This document shows, in pieces, positions 1 to 9,655 of a DNA stretch of 64,000 bases. Each line of letters starts with the position of its first letter. Within the stretch, counting starts at the first letter, position 1. The notes below the pieces were generated by a model. The model was given only the letters and a program-made list of their open reading frames with translations. It did not search any database and had not been told where the DNA came from. The stretch lies in assembly GCA_934045075.1 (NCBI GenBank), contig OW203732.1, forward strand, positions 5,001,501-5,065,500, given 5' to 3'. Position numbers and translations under genes: made by a program. This DNA comes from Yponomeuta sedellus. Its lineage: Eukaryota; Arthropoda; Insecta; Lepidoptera; Yponomeutidae.

Positions 1-70
1 TGGCGGGGCAGCGGTGCGACTCGGTAGCGCAGCAAAGGGTGCGGCAACGGTGGCGGCCGCACGATAACTT
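1..70 (-). CDS. stc: stc exon 8, truncated by window edge
   Basis: Acceptor TTGCACAG at 73-71, then [20 protein letters not shown]: the expected next NF-X1 motif (CGRHxC...CC). It joins exon 7 in phase 0. Too short to appear as a stand-alone open frame; found by reading for the missing finger. Confidence 0.85.
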
Positions 71-3000
71 CTGTGCAACGCAACAAAATGCAGACTTATT
101 GTTTTTGTTTTAGAGCTGGCTCGAGAAAGGCTTTAACAACACAAATTTTATTGTGGCCATTATACGATTTTAAAAACCTATTTAGAGGCTAAAAATTGGC
201 TCAATTGGTAGAGCGCTGGCATGGATAGCCAGAGTTTGCGGGTTCGAATCCCGGCATGGGTGAAATTTTTAGCCTCTAAATAGGTTTTTAAATTTGTTCC
301 TTAGCACGGGTTAGTGCATTAAAAATAAAAATAGTATAATTATACGATTTGTTGAGTATCAGTGAAACGGGTTAGATTCCAGAATTATTTCAGTGAACCT
401 TTGTGTTCATAGTTACATACATTTGTGAATATGGAGTAGCAATGCCACTGCATCCGACTCCTGCATTGTTTCAAGCACAATTTTATTTTGCTAGTTATAC
501 AACAATTGGAAGAAGTAATACCAGTCAGTCACTAACAGCGAAGACAAATATCGTGGGAAACCTCAGTAACTGATCACATACTTCGGCGCTTAAAACGGCC
601 AATTCGTTTCAATCCACTGGTGTATTTAGGGCAGAACTGTGGTACGGATAAAGTTGACAAATCGCCGAAAGACTTCGGCACAGGATCCTCGTACCTTATT
701 GCATTTCTTCTGACAAAACACGTTGCCCACCATCTCAGCTAGTTCGCGGCAGAGAACCTCGCGGTTGGAGTGGCCGCAGCGACACTGCAGCACCGTCTTG
801 TCGGGACACACCGGACAGGCGCCTGCCGGTTCAAATAAGCTTCATTGAGGAATTGCTTCGTCTGTTAAAACATTGCTGTACTCGCCACTTCAGTCTGCCG
901 TGACCACGACAAGTGCAAAGTAGCCGAAACGTCGGTAATTAAGTTTGCCTATATAGTTGCGATTAAGCCATTTTTTTTAATTTGTGGCCTCGTTTAATGT
1001 ATAACAATGAAAGAAAAATTGCGAGTCATAAAAGATACAACCTCTTCCTTGTTAAGGGTTCCGCGGTTAACAAAGAGAACCTTTATAGGTTCACCATGTC
1101 CGTCCGTCTGTCCGCGGCTTAGCACAGAGACGATAAGTACTAGAGATCCGGAATTTGGCATGGATCTACATATTAAATACGCCAATAAAACGGATAAACG
1201 CCGATAAACTACCTTTAACAATTTTTAGGGTTCCGTACCTCAAAAGGAAAAAAACGGAACCCTTATAGGATCACTTTGTTGTCCGTCTGTCCGTCCGTCC
1301 GTCCGTCCGTCTGTCAAGACCCTTTTTCTCAGGAACGCGTGGAGGTATGAAGCTGAAATTTATATCAATTACTCAGGTCTACTGTCCCTTGAAGCTGTGA
1401 AAAAATCAAACTTCTAAGCCAACGCAATCAAAAGATACAGCCGTTTATGCCGCAAATTTTCGACACTTGCAAGGGAATCAAAACCTACAGGGTGCTTCCC
1501 GTGAACTCAGAATCTTGAAATTTGGTACGAAGCAACGTCTTATAGCATAGATAAAGGAAAAATTACGAAAACCATAAATTTTTAGTTACATCACATAATA
1601 TATTTTTTTTAATAATTTTAAACTTACTACCCATTTCCTCATAAACGCGTAGAGGTATTAAATTGAAATTCATACCAAATACTCAGGTCTATAATACAGG
1701 TTTGTACGGAACCCTCGGTGCGCGAGTCTGACTCGCACTTGGCCGGTTTTTTTTAGACTACCATCATTATACCTATATACAGTCAGTTTTAATGATGAGT
1801 TAAATTAGGAATGCAATTCGTTATAAATAACAAGGGCCCTCTTTCTACGCAATCCTACACTACGTGTGGCCTGATCCGCACTTGGTGAGTTTTTAAAAAA
1901 AAAAAAAATCAAATATTCGTACCGTGGTGGCATTCACTCTTGCAGAAGTGACGGTCGGCCTGCGGGCCGCACGTGAGCGGCTTCGCGCAGATGTTGCCGC
2001 ACAGCGGGATGGGGTCCGTGCACACTTTCCTCTTGTCCTTCTCGAGCCTGGTGGCGGAAGGTGACGCTATGAAAACTAAGCTCCAGCCAATAGCGAGCGA
2101 GTAATCTATTTAACACCTTGATAGGTTAGACAGAAAGGCAAACAGTCTTCAAACGTCACTTCGTTGCCCTTTCTGACGCGTGAAGGAGTATTATCCTTGG
2201 ATATACCTAGTTAGTTAATTTAGTATTGTGACAGTTTTGAGCTCATAAACTGAAGTAGAAATGACCTCGGTGCTATAATGTAGTTTAAACTTATATATTA
2301 GGTGAGTAGCCTTATCACTACATTAAATTGCACTTATGTTTAGTCAGCACTTAACATAGAATATAAGCAAATGCACGATATTATTTAGATACAATTCACA
2401 CTTGCAGTGATAGAATATACGACCATGGTCCAAGTAACAACACCCAACCCAACACGAGAGCCCCTACAAAGCTCTCTTTACACTTATATTAACTTGCACA
2501 ATTTGCTACTTAGCTACCATTATATCCCCATGCATGGTACGGCAGGCTATGCGAATTCTTTCACTGTGACAGCAGTGCGCTTGTGGAACGCGCTGCCCCT
2601 ATACATACGCCAGGCCCAGTCAGTTGATGTGTTTAAGAGTAGAATCCACAAGCACTACTTCGGACTTCAGAGTAATACTCCTATATAGGTATATTTTTGT
2701 AGTTTATACATGCAAGTATGTATATATTTAGGTATATCATTATAATGTGTATTCTAAGTATTTATGTTATCAATTCGGTATATTGATAAGTATATTTTTT
2801 TTTTGTTTTAACTTATATGATGCGATTTTATATGATAATTTATTTACTATAACTCTCTCTGGGCACTACCCGCACTACTATCCACATAACCCAAGTTTAG
2901 CTGGAAGAAAATACTCATTAGTATTAAGCTCGCCTTTGTACATAATATGCTTATTATGCAATAAAGAATTTTCTAATCTAATATATGTGGTAACCAGTAA

Positions 3001-6000
3001 AGCCATCTATTGGCAATCGCTTATAATTATAAATTATTTCAATACTTTCTCGCAGTTTCCATCTCCCATCCCTTTCCCTCGTGCACATTTACATATAGCC
3101 AAAAGCAAGAGGCAAGAGAGCCGAACAGAGTGTCACCTTCTTCCTCGCACTCACGAATGTCAACGAAATTAAACGAAGCCGCCAAATACTACTTTTTCGC
3201 CGCTCCGCACCGCTACAGGACGTTAGTCCGTGTATTTATTTTTCCTTCAATTGTGGTGATACCCAAAGCTAAATCTACCGCACGTGAACCTCAAAGGAAA
3301 CTGCTGCAGGGGGCCCCCTTGTGATCAAGTGCCAATTTGGATTACATCGACTGGACCGCTAAACCGCAGGACCTTCGCTGCCTGCTTCAGGCCATCACCG
3401 CTGAGAACTTGAGGTATGTGCACGAGTCCTTCTCTTTCCCTTCTGCTCCGTTTTCATTTGCGAGACACGTTAATATTTATCTAATTCCCGCGATACAGTC
3501 CATTAAAATTTAAATCTGCTAGCTTTGGCGTCACCAATATGGAAACATATTTTCAGTTTATAGGTACACTAAGACCTATACATTTTTATGTAAGCTACAA
3601 GTTTTACAACTACATGTTGCTATGTGATAAATTTCTATTGCTATCAATAACTTTAAATGCCAAAACAGTAGGTATATTTGTCACTCGATGACAGTATAAG
3701 CACTCATCATGTGGGTACAGAGATATCATTCCGATGTAAAACTCGGGGCTGCAAGTGATGCAAATTAAAGATCTATTTAGAGGCTAAAAATTCCACCCAT
3801 GCCGGGATTCGAACCCGCGACCTCTGGCTATCCGTGCCAGCGCTCTTTCCAACTGAGCTAATGGGCGACTCACCGGCATCAGTGACATTTCGAACCTCTT
3901 TACAAATTGCTTCAGCCAGATGTTGCTGCCTGTATGTAATACAGAGTATTGTAAAGAGGTTAGAAATTCGAGTGGAATTTTTAGCCTCTAAATAGGGTTT
4001 TAAAGTACAAGCACTCACAGCATCTTGCCACAGGGGCACGTCTCGTGGGCGCGGGGCGCGGCGGGGCAGGCGGCGCACGGCGGCGCGTGGCACGGCGCGC
4101 GGCACACGTGCGCGCCGCACGCCAGCACGCGGCCGCACGCGTCGCCGCACGCCCAGCTGCGCGTGCCGGCCGACGCAGCCGTGCACGGCTCCGAGCGCGT
4201 GGCCGCCGCCGGGCAGTGGCACACTGGGGAGAGCTCACGAGTTATGCAACTACACTGTGGCGGCTGCCTTTGATTGCTTCTTAAGGAGTTTGAAGTTTGT
4301 GTAAAGGATGGTTTTGTTGTGATAGCTTATGTCACAAGATTATATCACAGATCTCTGCACTGTTATACAGCAGTGTTCAACCTTAAAATTTATATGTGCT
4401 TTTATGGACTTTACCAGGACATACTAATATACTACATGATTATTTCAATACCATTGGAATATTTTACAATTACGTCGGAGTAGAAAAAAAATTACTTTTA
4501 CCATATCCTGCTTAAACAATCACTAAAACGTGACGGATTATAGAACTGCCATAGAGTAAAGAAGTTGTTTCTTTTTTTTTCTGAAATAGAATAATTTTCC
4601 TTTCCTTTCCTTCTCTCAAATAAATGTTAATCACTTTAAAAATCCAGGAACCAGGAGGAAAAACCAGTTCTTTAAAATTACCAAGATTTTATAAAATAAA
4701 AATAAAACTTTTGTTATTTTGGTCAATTCCCATTTAGTGTGGCTGGAATGTTGCGTGGTGCAGTCCTTACCTTGCTGGATGATCTCGGTGCAGTCGGCGC
4801 AGGGGCCCTCGTGGCACGGCTGTCCGCACTCGTGCACGCCGCAGTTGAGCTTCCGGTGGCACGTGCCGGCGCACGTTTGCGGCAGCTTGCTGCTGCACTG
4901 CACTGAGCGGGTCTCCGCGCCGCACCCGCACTGTCTGGAAACAGTGCGAAAGTGAGGGTGCCATCCCCAGCATGGGGCACCGGGCACGCTCTATCGCTGT
5001 CTAGTTTTGATAGCGCAATGCGCCCTGAGTGAGCGTAATTTATTGATAATTGTACCTATTTGGTAGGACGGGCAAGACCCCGGATGGTACAGCAGTGTGC
5101 CAGGTGTGCCAGTGTGGAGTTAAAAGCGCGCGGCCTGCACCCATAAGCGGAAGGTTCTACAACACAGTTGGTAGTATTGACAGGAGTCGTGAGTTTGATT
5201 CCGTTAACAGTTAATCGACGAATATGAGCGCATTACTTGCCAACATAGTTTTGCAGGGCGGGCAAAGCCAAGGTAGCAGAGTAATGAGTAAGTATGCGGG
5301 CACAGACAGGCACTGCTAAGGTTCCATACATCCAATGGTTGGAATTGGTGACAGTGTTCAAGAGATCGACTCAATTAGAGATAGTTGCATTAATTACTTG
5401 CTAAAAGTGGCTTCAAAGAGCGGGAGAGCCCCGGGTGGCACAGCAGCGTCCTAGAAAGCGGGCAGAGGCACGCGCGCGTGCATGCCTGGTCGCACGTGTG
5501 TACTGGCACTGGGACTTGTGACAGTAGTTGAGAGTTACTTACTTGCTAACAGTAGCTTGGCAGGGCGGGCAAGGCCCCGGATGGCACAGGAGCGTGCAGG
5601 GGTGCGGGCAGAGGCGGGCGCGCGCGCACGCCCGGCCACACGTGTGGGCCCCGCCCGCGCCGCGCTGCCACTCCGGGTTGCGGGCCGCTCCGCACATGCA
5701 GCGGTAATCCGTCGGGACCATGTCGCTCTGGTTCTGGCAGGCTGGGCAGCGCCATTTGCCCTCTGAGACGAGTTTACATTAATAATTGCATTACACAACA
5801 GATGAGTAACATTATAATTGTTATAATATAGTTAACACATTCTTTAACGTGAGATGACAGCGCGTCATCTCACGTTAAAGGAAGGACCTAGGATATGGAA
5901 GACAATGGCACAGACCTCTCAGAAAAATATGGACAGAGATGAATGAAAAAGTATAGTTTGTCAAAAAATTCAAGAAACCGGAAGTGAAACTTTATTATTG

Positions 6001-9000
6001 GTATTAACGAAAATCACGACCATTTACTACCTTTGATTAAGTACAATACATAATTTTAATGCAATGACTGTGGTTTTTTTTTTATAATGCTTGCAAGTGC
6101 AAGAAATTAACTAACACAGACAAAAAGTCTGAGCAAAACTTTACTCTTTAATTTCTACACTTTTTGGACAAAGTGTATGGGTTTAACCCGAGCCCGCCGA
6201 AGATTGATGCTTTCTAGCACTGAGGTATGTAAACACTTCAGTCACTCATTATTGGATGTTAATAGACAGTGTCAATAAATCATCCATTGCCGTATGTACT
6301 AAGGTCCGTTAAATAATATATTTAGTAGATTTGAAACAATATTTACAGATTTTTTAATATCACTCTTCATACTAAATCACTATCTGCGGGAGTGACTCAG
6401 GGCCGAAAATTTTGGACTGAAATGGAACAGTGATTAAGTATGTAAAATTTACTCTATGGGTGTCGTATAGAACTGGGTAAAAGCTTCCAAGCAAGTTCAG
6501 GGTGGAATTTCAGGGACTAAAGGAAGGTTAATTAATTGGCCCATAAAATCGGATATTGAAAAGAAGAGTATAAGGGTTATAAAATAATGGAAAAATAGAC
6601 CTTTCAGAAAAAAAAATCTAAGACTTCCTAATCCGCATAATGAGAAAATCCATACAAATACTTACTACAATTTCAACTCAAGTTGTAATTTTGATGACTC
6701 AGCAAAAGCTATACCTTAAGACTCAGACGAATTAGTCATCATAATGACATTTATTTTTGTCATCAGGACGAAACGAAAAGAAGTGAAATAAAATTAAAAT
6801 TATTACAATTTCAAATTATAATAAGGACTCATTATAGCAGTTTGAAAATTCAGTCTTTGTGTTTCGTTTTTAGTAGATACAAGTACATAATATGATTGCA
6901 TAATCTATTGTACAATATTCTTGTCATTGCATCCTGTTGCCTTAACTAATAGTAAAACCTGTACCTTAGGAGAAGGTGAAATTAAATTAAAACATAAAAC
7001 ATGTGTGCGTACAAATACTTTCGTCGAGATACATTAAATACAGGCAAGACTAAACATTCTCTCACACTTTGGCTCCCAAATCACTGGACCCAAACTCAAG
7101 AGGGCGCATATGCCTAACTCATAAGAATAGCAGACAATGGCCTGACCTCCATAACACTATCACCTATAGCAGGTGCAGTTAAGGAAAGAAGTAATAGTAG
7201 CACAAAAATAGTAAGTCAGTGTATTTTACAAATTAGACATTTAAGGCACAGTTCCTCACCTAACATGCTGCTCATTGCCCATTTGCGAATGCAACGCAGA
7301 TGCAGCACATGGTAGCAGTTTCCACACGACCACACAGTGTCTGTCTGCTTCACTCGTTCACAGCACACAAGGCACTCCAGCGTACCCTTGTCGAGTTGCT
7401 CACTCAGTCTCTCCCGCTGGGTCATGTCTGTGTTAGCTGGGGATTTGATTAGAACTCTTTATTATACACACCAGAGAAAAAATTTATACATTTAAAGTAA
7501 AAACATAAAAGATATGAAAGATTGAAGCTGTTAGCCTATTCTTGGCCACATAGTAACTCCATAAATTAATGTTAATTATGTACTTCTTTAATTTGATTAC
7601 TTTAACTCGGTATATTACTGCTAATTCAAAATATATATTTCCTGTTCTTTAAGAAGTTTTTAAAAATCATTAATAATTATGTCGAAGCAATAGAAAGTGA
7701 AGGAAAACATTGTAATAAAACTCAAGGTCAACACCTCAGCCGTGACCCTAGTGGGGCCACAGGCCTAGAGCAAAACTTCAGGTTTAACTACTAACAAAGG
7801 AATGCAATGCCACTAAAGTTATCACACCTATCTAGTATAAATTTTCAGTAGCTTACCTCCATGATCATTACTATTAGCAAAATGCTTGTTCCTGTTGTTC
7901 TTCACAGGGCTTGAGGCACCTTGAACCTTGCTTATTCTCTCTTGCTTTTCTTCTCTGTACTGGTGATAATTGTTAGCAAACTGTTCATCATCCATGTAGT
8001 TCCGTTCAGCAGGACGTACCCTTTGGCTTCCGACCCAGTTCTTTCTCCCTTCCTGCCTGCCTGAAGACCCTTCCCCTCTCCCGATTCTCACATCTTGACT
8101 GCTTTTGCTGGTAGAACTATTGTAGAATGTGCGACCATCATCAGACTGTTTGTTTCTGGATTTAGAGTTTGCTTTAGCTTGGTTTTTATTGTTGCTGTTT
8201 TCCTTCGGTTCTTGGTATCTAGAATTGCCGTCGTTGTTCCTATAGTTTGTATCTTGATTTCTTGGACTAGACTCATGGTTTCTATCCTTGTTTCTTGATC
8301 TAGGTTCCTGGCTCTTGTAGTTAGACTCCTGGTTCCTTGGGCTTTGTTCCCGGTTCCTATAGTTGGATTCATGGTTTCTTGGGCTGGGATCATGGGTTTT
8401 ATGGTTAGATCCATTCTGTTTCTCACTCAAGTGGGAGCTAGTCGAAGGGCGCTCCCTCCAATTTCTTTCATTAGCAGAGTTGTTTTTTCTGTTATTGTAC
8501 CCGTTAGAGGAGGTGGAGGACTCAGTCTGGTCTATCTGCCTATGTCTGGGGTTGGCAGGCTGCTTAAAAGTTGTAGCTTTTGGAACAAATTCAGTAGCTG
8601 TTGCAGTAAGGTTAGATTTGAATGCCACATCACCAGTGTAGTTGTTGGCCTCAGGTGTTGATTCACCCTTGTATTGTGGCTTAGTGTCTGACTGGTATGT
8701 GTCCACACCATTTGGAGTGTTTCCTGTGGCATTGCCATCATACTGATATGTATCAAAGGATGGATTACTCTGAGAAGTGGAGGGCATATTGGTGTAGTTG
8801 TTGTACTGATTTGCAGGGTAATTAGGGTACTGAGCATTGCTGTAATTGGTGTTGCCAGCCTGTGCAGTTCGGCTGCCTTGCATTTGGTTTAAGAAGTCGT
8901 TAAAACTCACGTATTGACTGCCCTGCTGTTGTTCATACTCTTGTCTGTTAGGATAGTAGTTGGGGTTTTGATTCCCATGCTGCTGGCCATTGAGCTCCCC

Positions 9001-9063
9001 ATTCCACATTTCTGGGCTTTGATACTGATTGTTGAAAGCGAAAGCGTTGTTCCACTGTGACAT
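1..9063 (-). CDS. stc: shuttle craft / NFX1-type zinc finger protein gene (8 exons, 3' end outside window)
   Basis: Nuclear transcriptional regulator of the NF-X1 family (Drosophila shuttle craft, human NFX1); the family binds DNA through Cys-rich NF-X1 fingers and has an N-terminal RING-like domain. Eight exons join in phase with GT-AG sites: 9063-7857, 7436-7260, 5762-5543, 4934-4771, 4223-4019, 2047-1923, 822-695, 70-1, giving 765 codons in the window. Order: low-complexity N/Q/S-rich region (about residues 1-400), RING-like Cys/His domain across exons 2-3, then repeated NF-X1 fingers such as [17 protein letters not shown]. The R3H end would lie beyond base 1. The start is the ATG at 9061-9063 ([14 protein letters not shown]), which suits insect homologues; the frame stays open upstream to a good acceptor near 9214, so the first exon is probably 5'UTR and still unlocated. 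Family assignment is firm; the exact start is less so. Confidence 0.9.
159..350 (+). mobile_element. tRNA-derived SINE (family A) with 12-bp target duplication
   Basis: A direct repeat ATTATACGATTT at 159-170 and 339-350 flanks the element. Inside is a tRNA-like head (A-box-like GGCTCAATTGGTAGAGC, B box GGTTCGAATCC at about 240-250) followed by a short body ending tagtgcattaaaaata. The head is bracketed by an inverted pair reading cctatttagaggctaaaa and its complement (about 177-194 and 271-288). It lies in the intron between stc exons 7 and 8. It is not a functional tRNA gene. Confidence 0.75.
695..822 (-). CDS. stc: stc exon 7: NF-X1 finger
   Basis: Codes [20 protein letters not shown], then a segment ending [10 protein letters not shown]. 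Acceptor CGGCAG at 825-823, donor AAG|GTACGA from 694. Ends in phase 0. A longer open frame continues to 626 but that extension is intronic. Confidence 0.87.
1047..1760 (+). repeat. Lepidopteran 'agggttccgtacct' interspersed repeat, two pieces
   Basis: The piece at 1228-1750 starts agggttccgtacctcaaaag, contains a short TCCG-rich run (about 1277-1318), and ends near gtgcgcgagtctgactcgca. A shorter diverged piece at 1047-1130 repeats the same start. Such sequences are common in moth and butterfly genomes; the transposon class is not clear from the sequence. Related scraps occur near 54355-54440 and 56985-57040. Confidence 0.6.
1923..2047 (-). CDS. stc: stc exon 6: NF-X1 zinc finger
   Basis: Codes [19 protein letters not shown] and [17 protein letters not shown]. 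Acceptor CACCAG at 2050-2048; donor G|GTACGA from 1922. The finger is completed by GACPVC at the start of the next exon. Confidence 0.88.
2407..2688 (+). pseudogene. C-terminal fragment of a non-LTR retrotransposon reverse transcriptase ORF
   Basis: The last ~50 codons read [18 protein letters not shown] and [13 protein letters not shown], the C-terminal signature of CR1/Jockey-group ORF2 proteins (compare [18 protein letters not shown] at 58527-58781, minus, and the end of 62447-63868). The first half of the open frame shows no similarity and is probably flanking sequence. 5'-truncated and dead. Confidence 0.65.
3325..3413 (+). other. Orphan exon-like segment antisense in an stc intron
   Basis: A GC-rich island in AT-rich intron, on the strand opposite stc. 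It reads [20 protein letters not shown] then ITAENL and ends at a good donor, AG|GTATGT (3414). An in-frame stop precedes it at 3322-3324, so the upstream splice would have to fall after that, and no strong acceptor is visible. It could be a gene fragment moved here by a transposon, or an N-terminal exon of the plus-strand gene whose next clear exon is at 38937 (phases do not join directly). I do not recognise the protein with certainty. Confidence 0.35.
3769..4004 (-). mobile_element. SINE family A copy, long foldback form
   Basis: tRNA-like head on the minus strand (B box at about 3810-3820, A box around 3860) plus extra sequence. Outer ends form an inverted repeat (ctatttagaggctaaaaatt at 3773 against its complement near 3980-4000). 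A second, inner inverted pair, cgaacctctttacaa against ttgtaaagaggttagaaat, lies at about 3893-3907 and 3950-3970. It sits 14 bp from the stc exon 5 donor, so the splice site has tolerated the insertion. Confidence 0.65.
4019..4223 (-). CDS. stc: stc exon 5: NF-X1 zinc finger, very GC-rich
   Basis: Codes [14 protein letters not shown] and then [18 protein letters not shown]. Acceptor CCCCAG at 4226-4224, donor GTGAGT from 4018. Third-position GC is extreme (runs of gcgcg), producing long spurious open frames on both strands. Confidence 0.92.
4771..4934 (-). CDS. stc: stc exon 4: NF-X1 zinc finger
   Basis: Codes [14 protein letters not shown] and [18 protein letters not shown]. Acceptor TTTCCAG at 4939-4935, donor G|GTAAGG from 4770. 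Phase 2 in, phase 1 out, agreeing with both neighbours. Confidence 0.92.
5047..5515 (-). pseudogene. Three decayed tandem copies of stc exon 3 (3' part)
   Basis: Segments at about 5047-5120, 5226-5310 and 5395-5515 each repeat the 3' half and donor region of exon 3 (for example gggcgggcaa.gccccggatgg then gcgggcagaggc..gcgcgc). Spacing is about 160-175 bp. All are broken by substitutions and indels. The copy nearest the real exon is the longest. Same strand as stc. Confidence 0.7.
5543..5762 (-). CDS. stc: stc exon 3: end of RING-like domain and first NF-X1 finger
   Basis: Starts [12 protein letters not shown], completing the RING-like ligands, and continues into [16 protein letters not shown] and [17 protein letters not shown]. 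Acceptor CTCAG, donor AA|GTAAGT. GC-rich. Broken copies of its 3' half lie directly downstream (5047-5515) in the same orientation. Confidence 0.92.
5842..5880. repeat. Perfect 17-bp inverted repeat (hairpin)
   Basis: CTTTAACGTGAGATGAC, 5-nt loop, then the exact complement. It lies in the stc intron 80 bp upstream of exon 3. Confidence 0.85.
5881..7215. other. stc intron 2, no gene seen
   Basis: AT-rich. Near 6165-6260 there is a degraded stretch resembling the body of the SINE at 34435-34705 (gatgctttctagcactgaggtatgtaaac-like). Nothing else could be assigned. Confidence 0.5.
7260..7436 (-). CDS. stc: stc exon 2: RING-like domain, first half
   Basis: Acceptor CCCCAG at 7439-7437, donor GTGAGG from 7259. 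Codes ...[20 protein letters not shown] and then [13 protein letters not shown], the N-terminal Cys/His ligands of the NFX1 RING-like domain. Joins exon 1 as GCT (Ala) and exon 3 as GAG (Glu). Confidence 0.9.
7857..9063 (-). CDS. stc: stc exon 1 (coding): N/Q/S-rich N-terminal region
   Basis: Codes about 402 residues starting MSQWNNAF. It is rich in Asn, Gln, Ser and Tyr, then carries an Arg/Asn/Ser/Glu repeat-like stretch (repeated '[15 protein letters not shown]'-type units, about residues 215-290). Probably disordered. The donor at 7856 reads GGAG|GTAAGC and leaves phase 1. Open reading frames on the other strand here are shadows of this low-complexity sequence. Confidence 0.88.
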
Positions 9064-9655
9064 CCCGTCGGTATCAGCTTGCAAAGTGTGATGAAATTGC
9101 AGAGTAGGGTAAGTGGTCCGAGAATATGAATTGGCACTGTTTGTGGTTATTTTATGGTTAATGTAACCACAGGCCGAAGCCTGGGCTCTCTGCTTAGACC
9201 AGTGACCAAGTCTGGAAGAAAAGTAGGTAACGCTTAGATTTCGACGTAAAGTTAAGACTCAGTCATAGACATGTGACAAAGATGCGGGAGGAAAGTTCAA
9301 AGTAGATAGTTCTACGTACCACAAGCGTTTTATCCGGCAACTCAAAAACACTAAAAAGTACGGTAAAGTAACGAAAATACGAAAATAATTTAGAAAATTA
9401 TAAAATTGCACTAACTTTGAGCAATGACAAGAATCGAAATTGAAGAGGAAGGAGGGGTGGGGGAAGGGGAAGGCGGAGGGCAACGTTGTCAAACCGTTGT
9501 TTTTTTTTTTTTTTTAATAAAGGGTTTTACGGCCCTGGATCCGTGTCCTTTTGAGCCTTGAGTATTGTATTAGTTTTTTATAGTATTAGTTTTCAGATAA
9601 GAGCACTTATCACTTCCGTATCACTTCACTATAATGTTCAGTTTTTCCAGTCACT

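Noticed and set aside
200..262. tRNA gene-like cloverleaf pieces (also at 3790-3870, 18352-18415, 27830-27910)
   Set aside because: All are heads of a repeated element with retroposon target duplications; acceptor pairing is incomplete and the anticodon loop varies between copies.
2747..3324. Open frames of 141 and 104 codons
   Set aside because: AT-rich, overlapping in two frames, no recognisable domain, no splice context; probably LINE tail and intron.
3773..4284. Long open frames on both strands across 3981-4284
   Set aside because: They are GC-driven shadows of stc exon 5, whose frame has the NF-X1 finger motifs and splice sites.
8095..8661. Plus-strand open frames opposite stc exon 1
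   Set aside because: Antisense of an N/Q/S-rich low-complexity coding region; hydrophobic filler with no motif.
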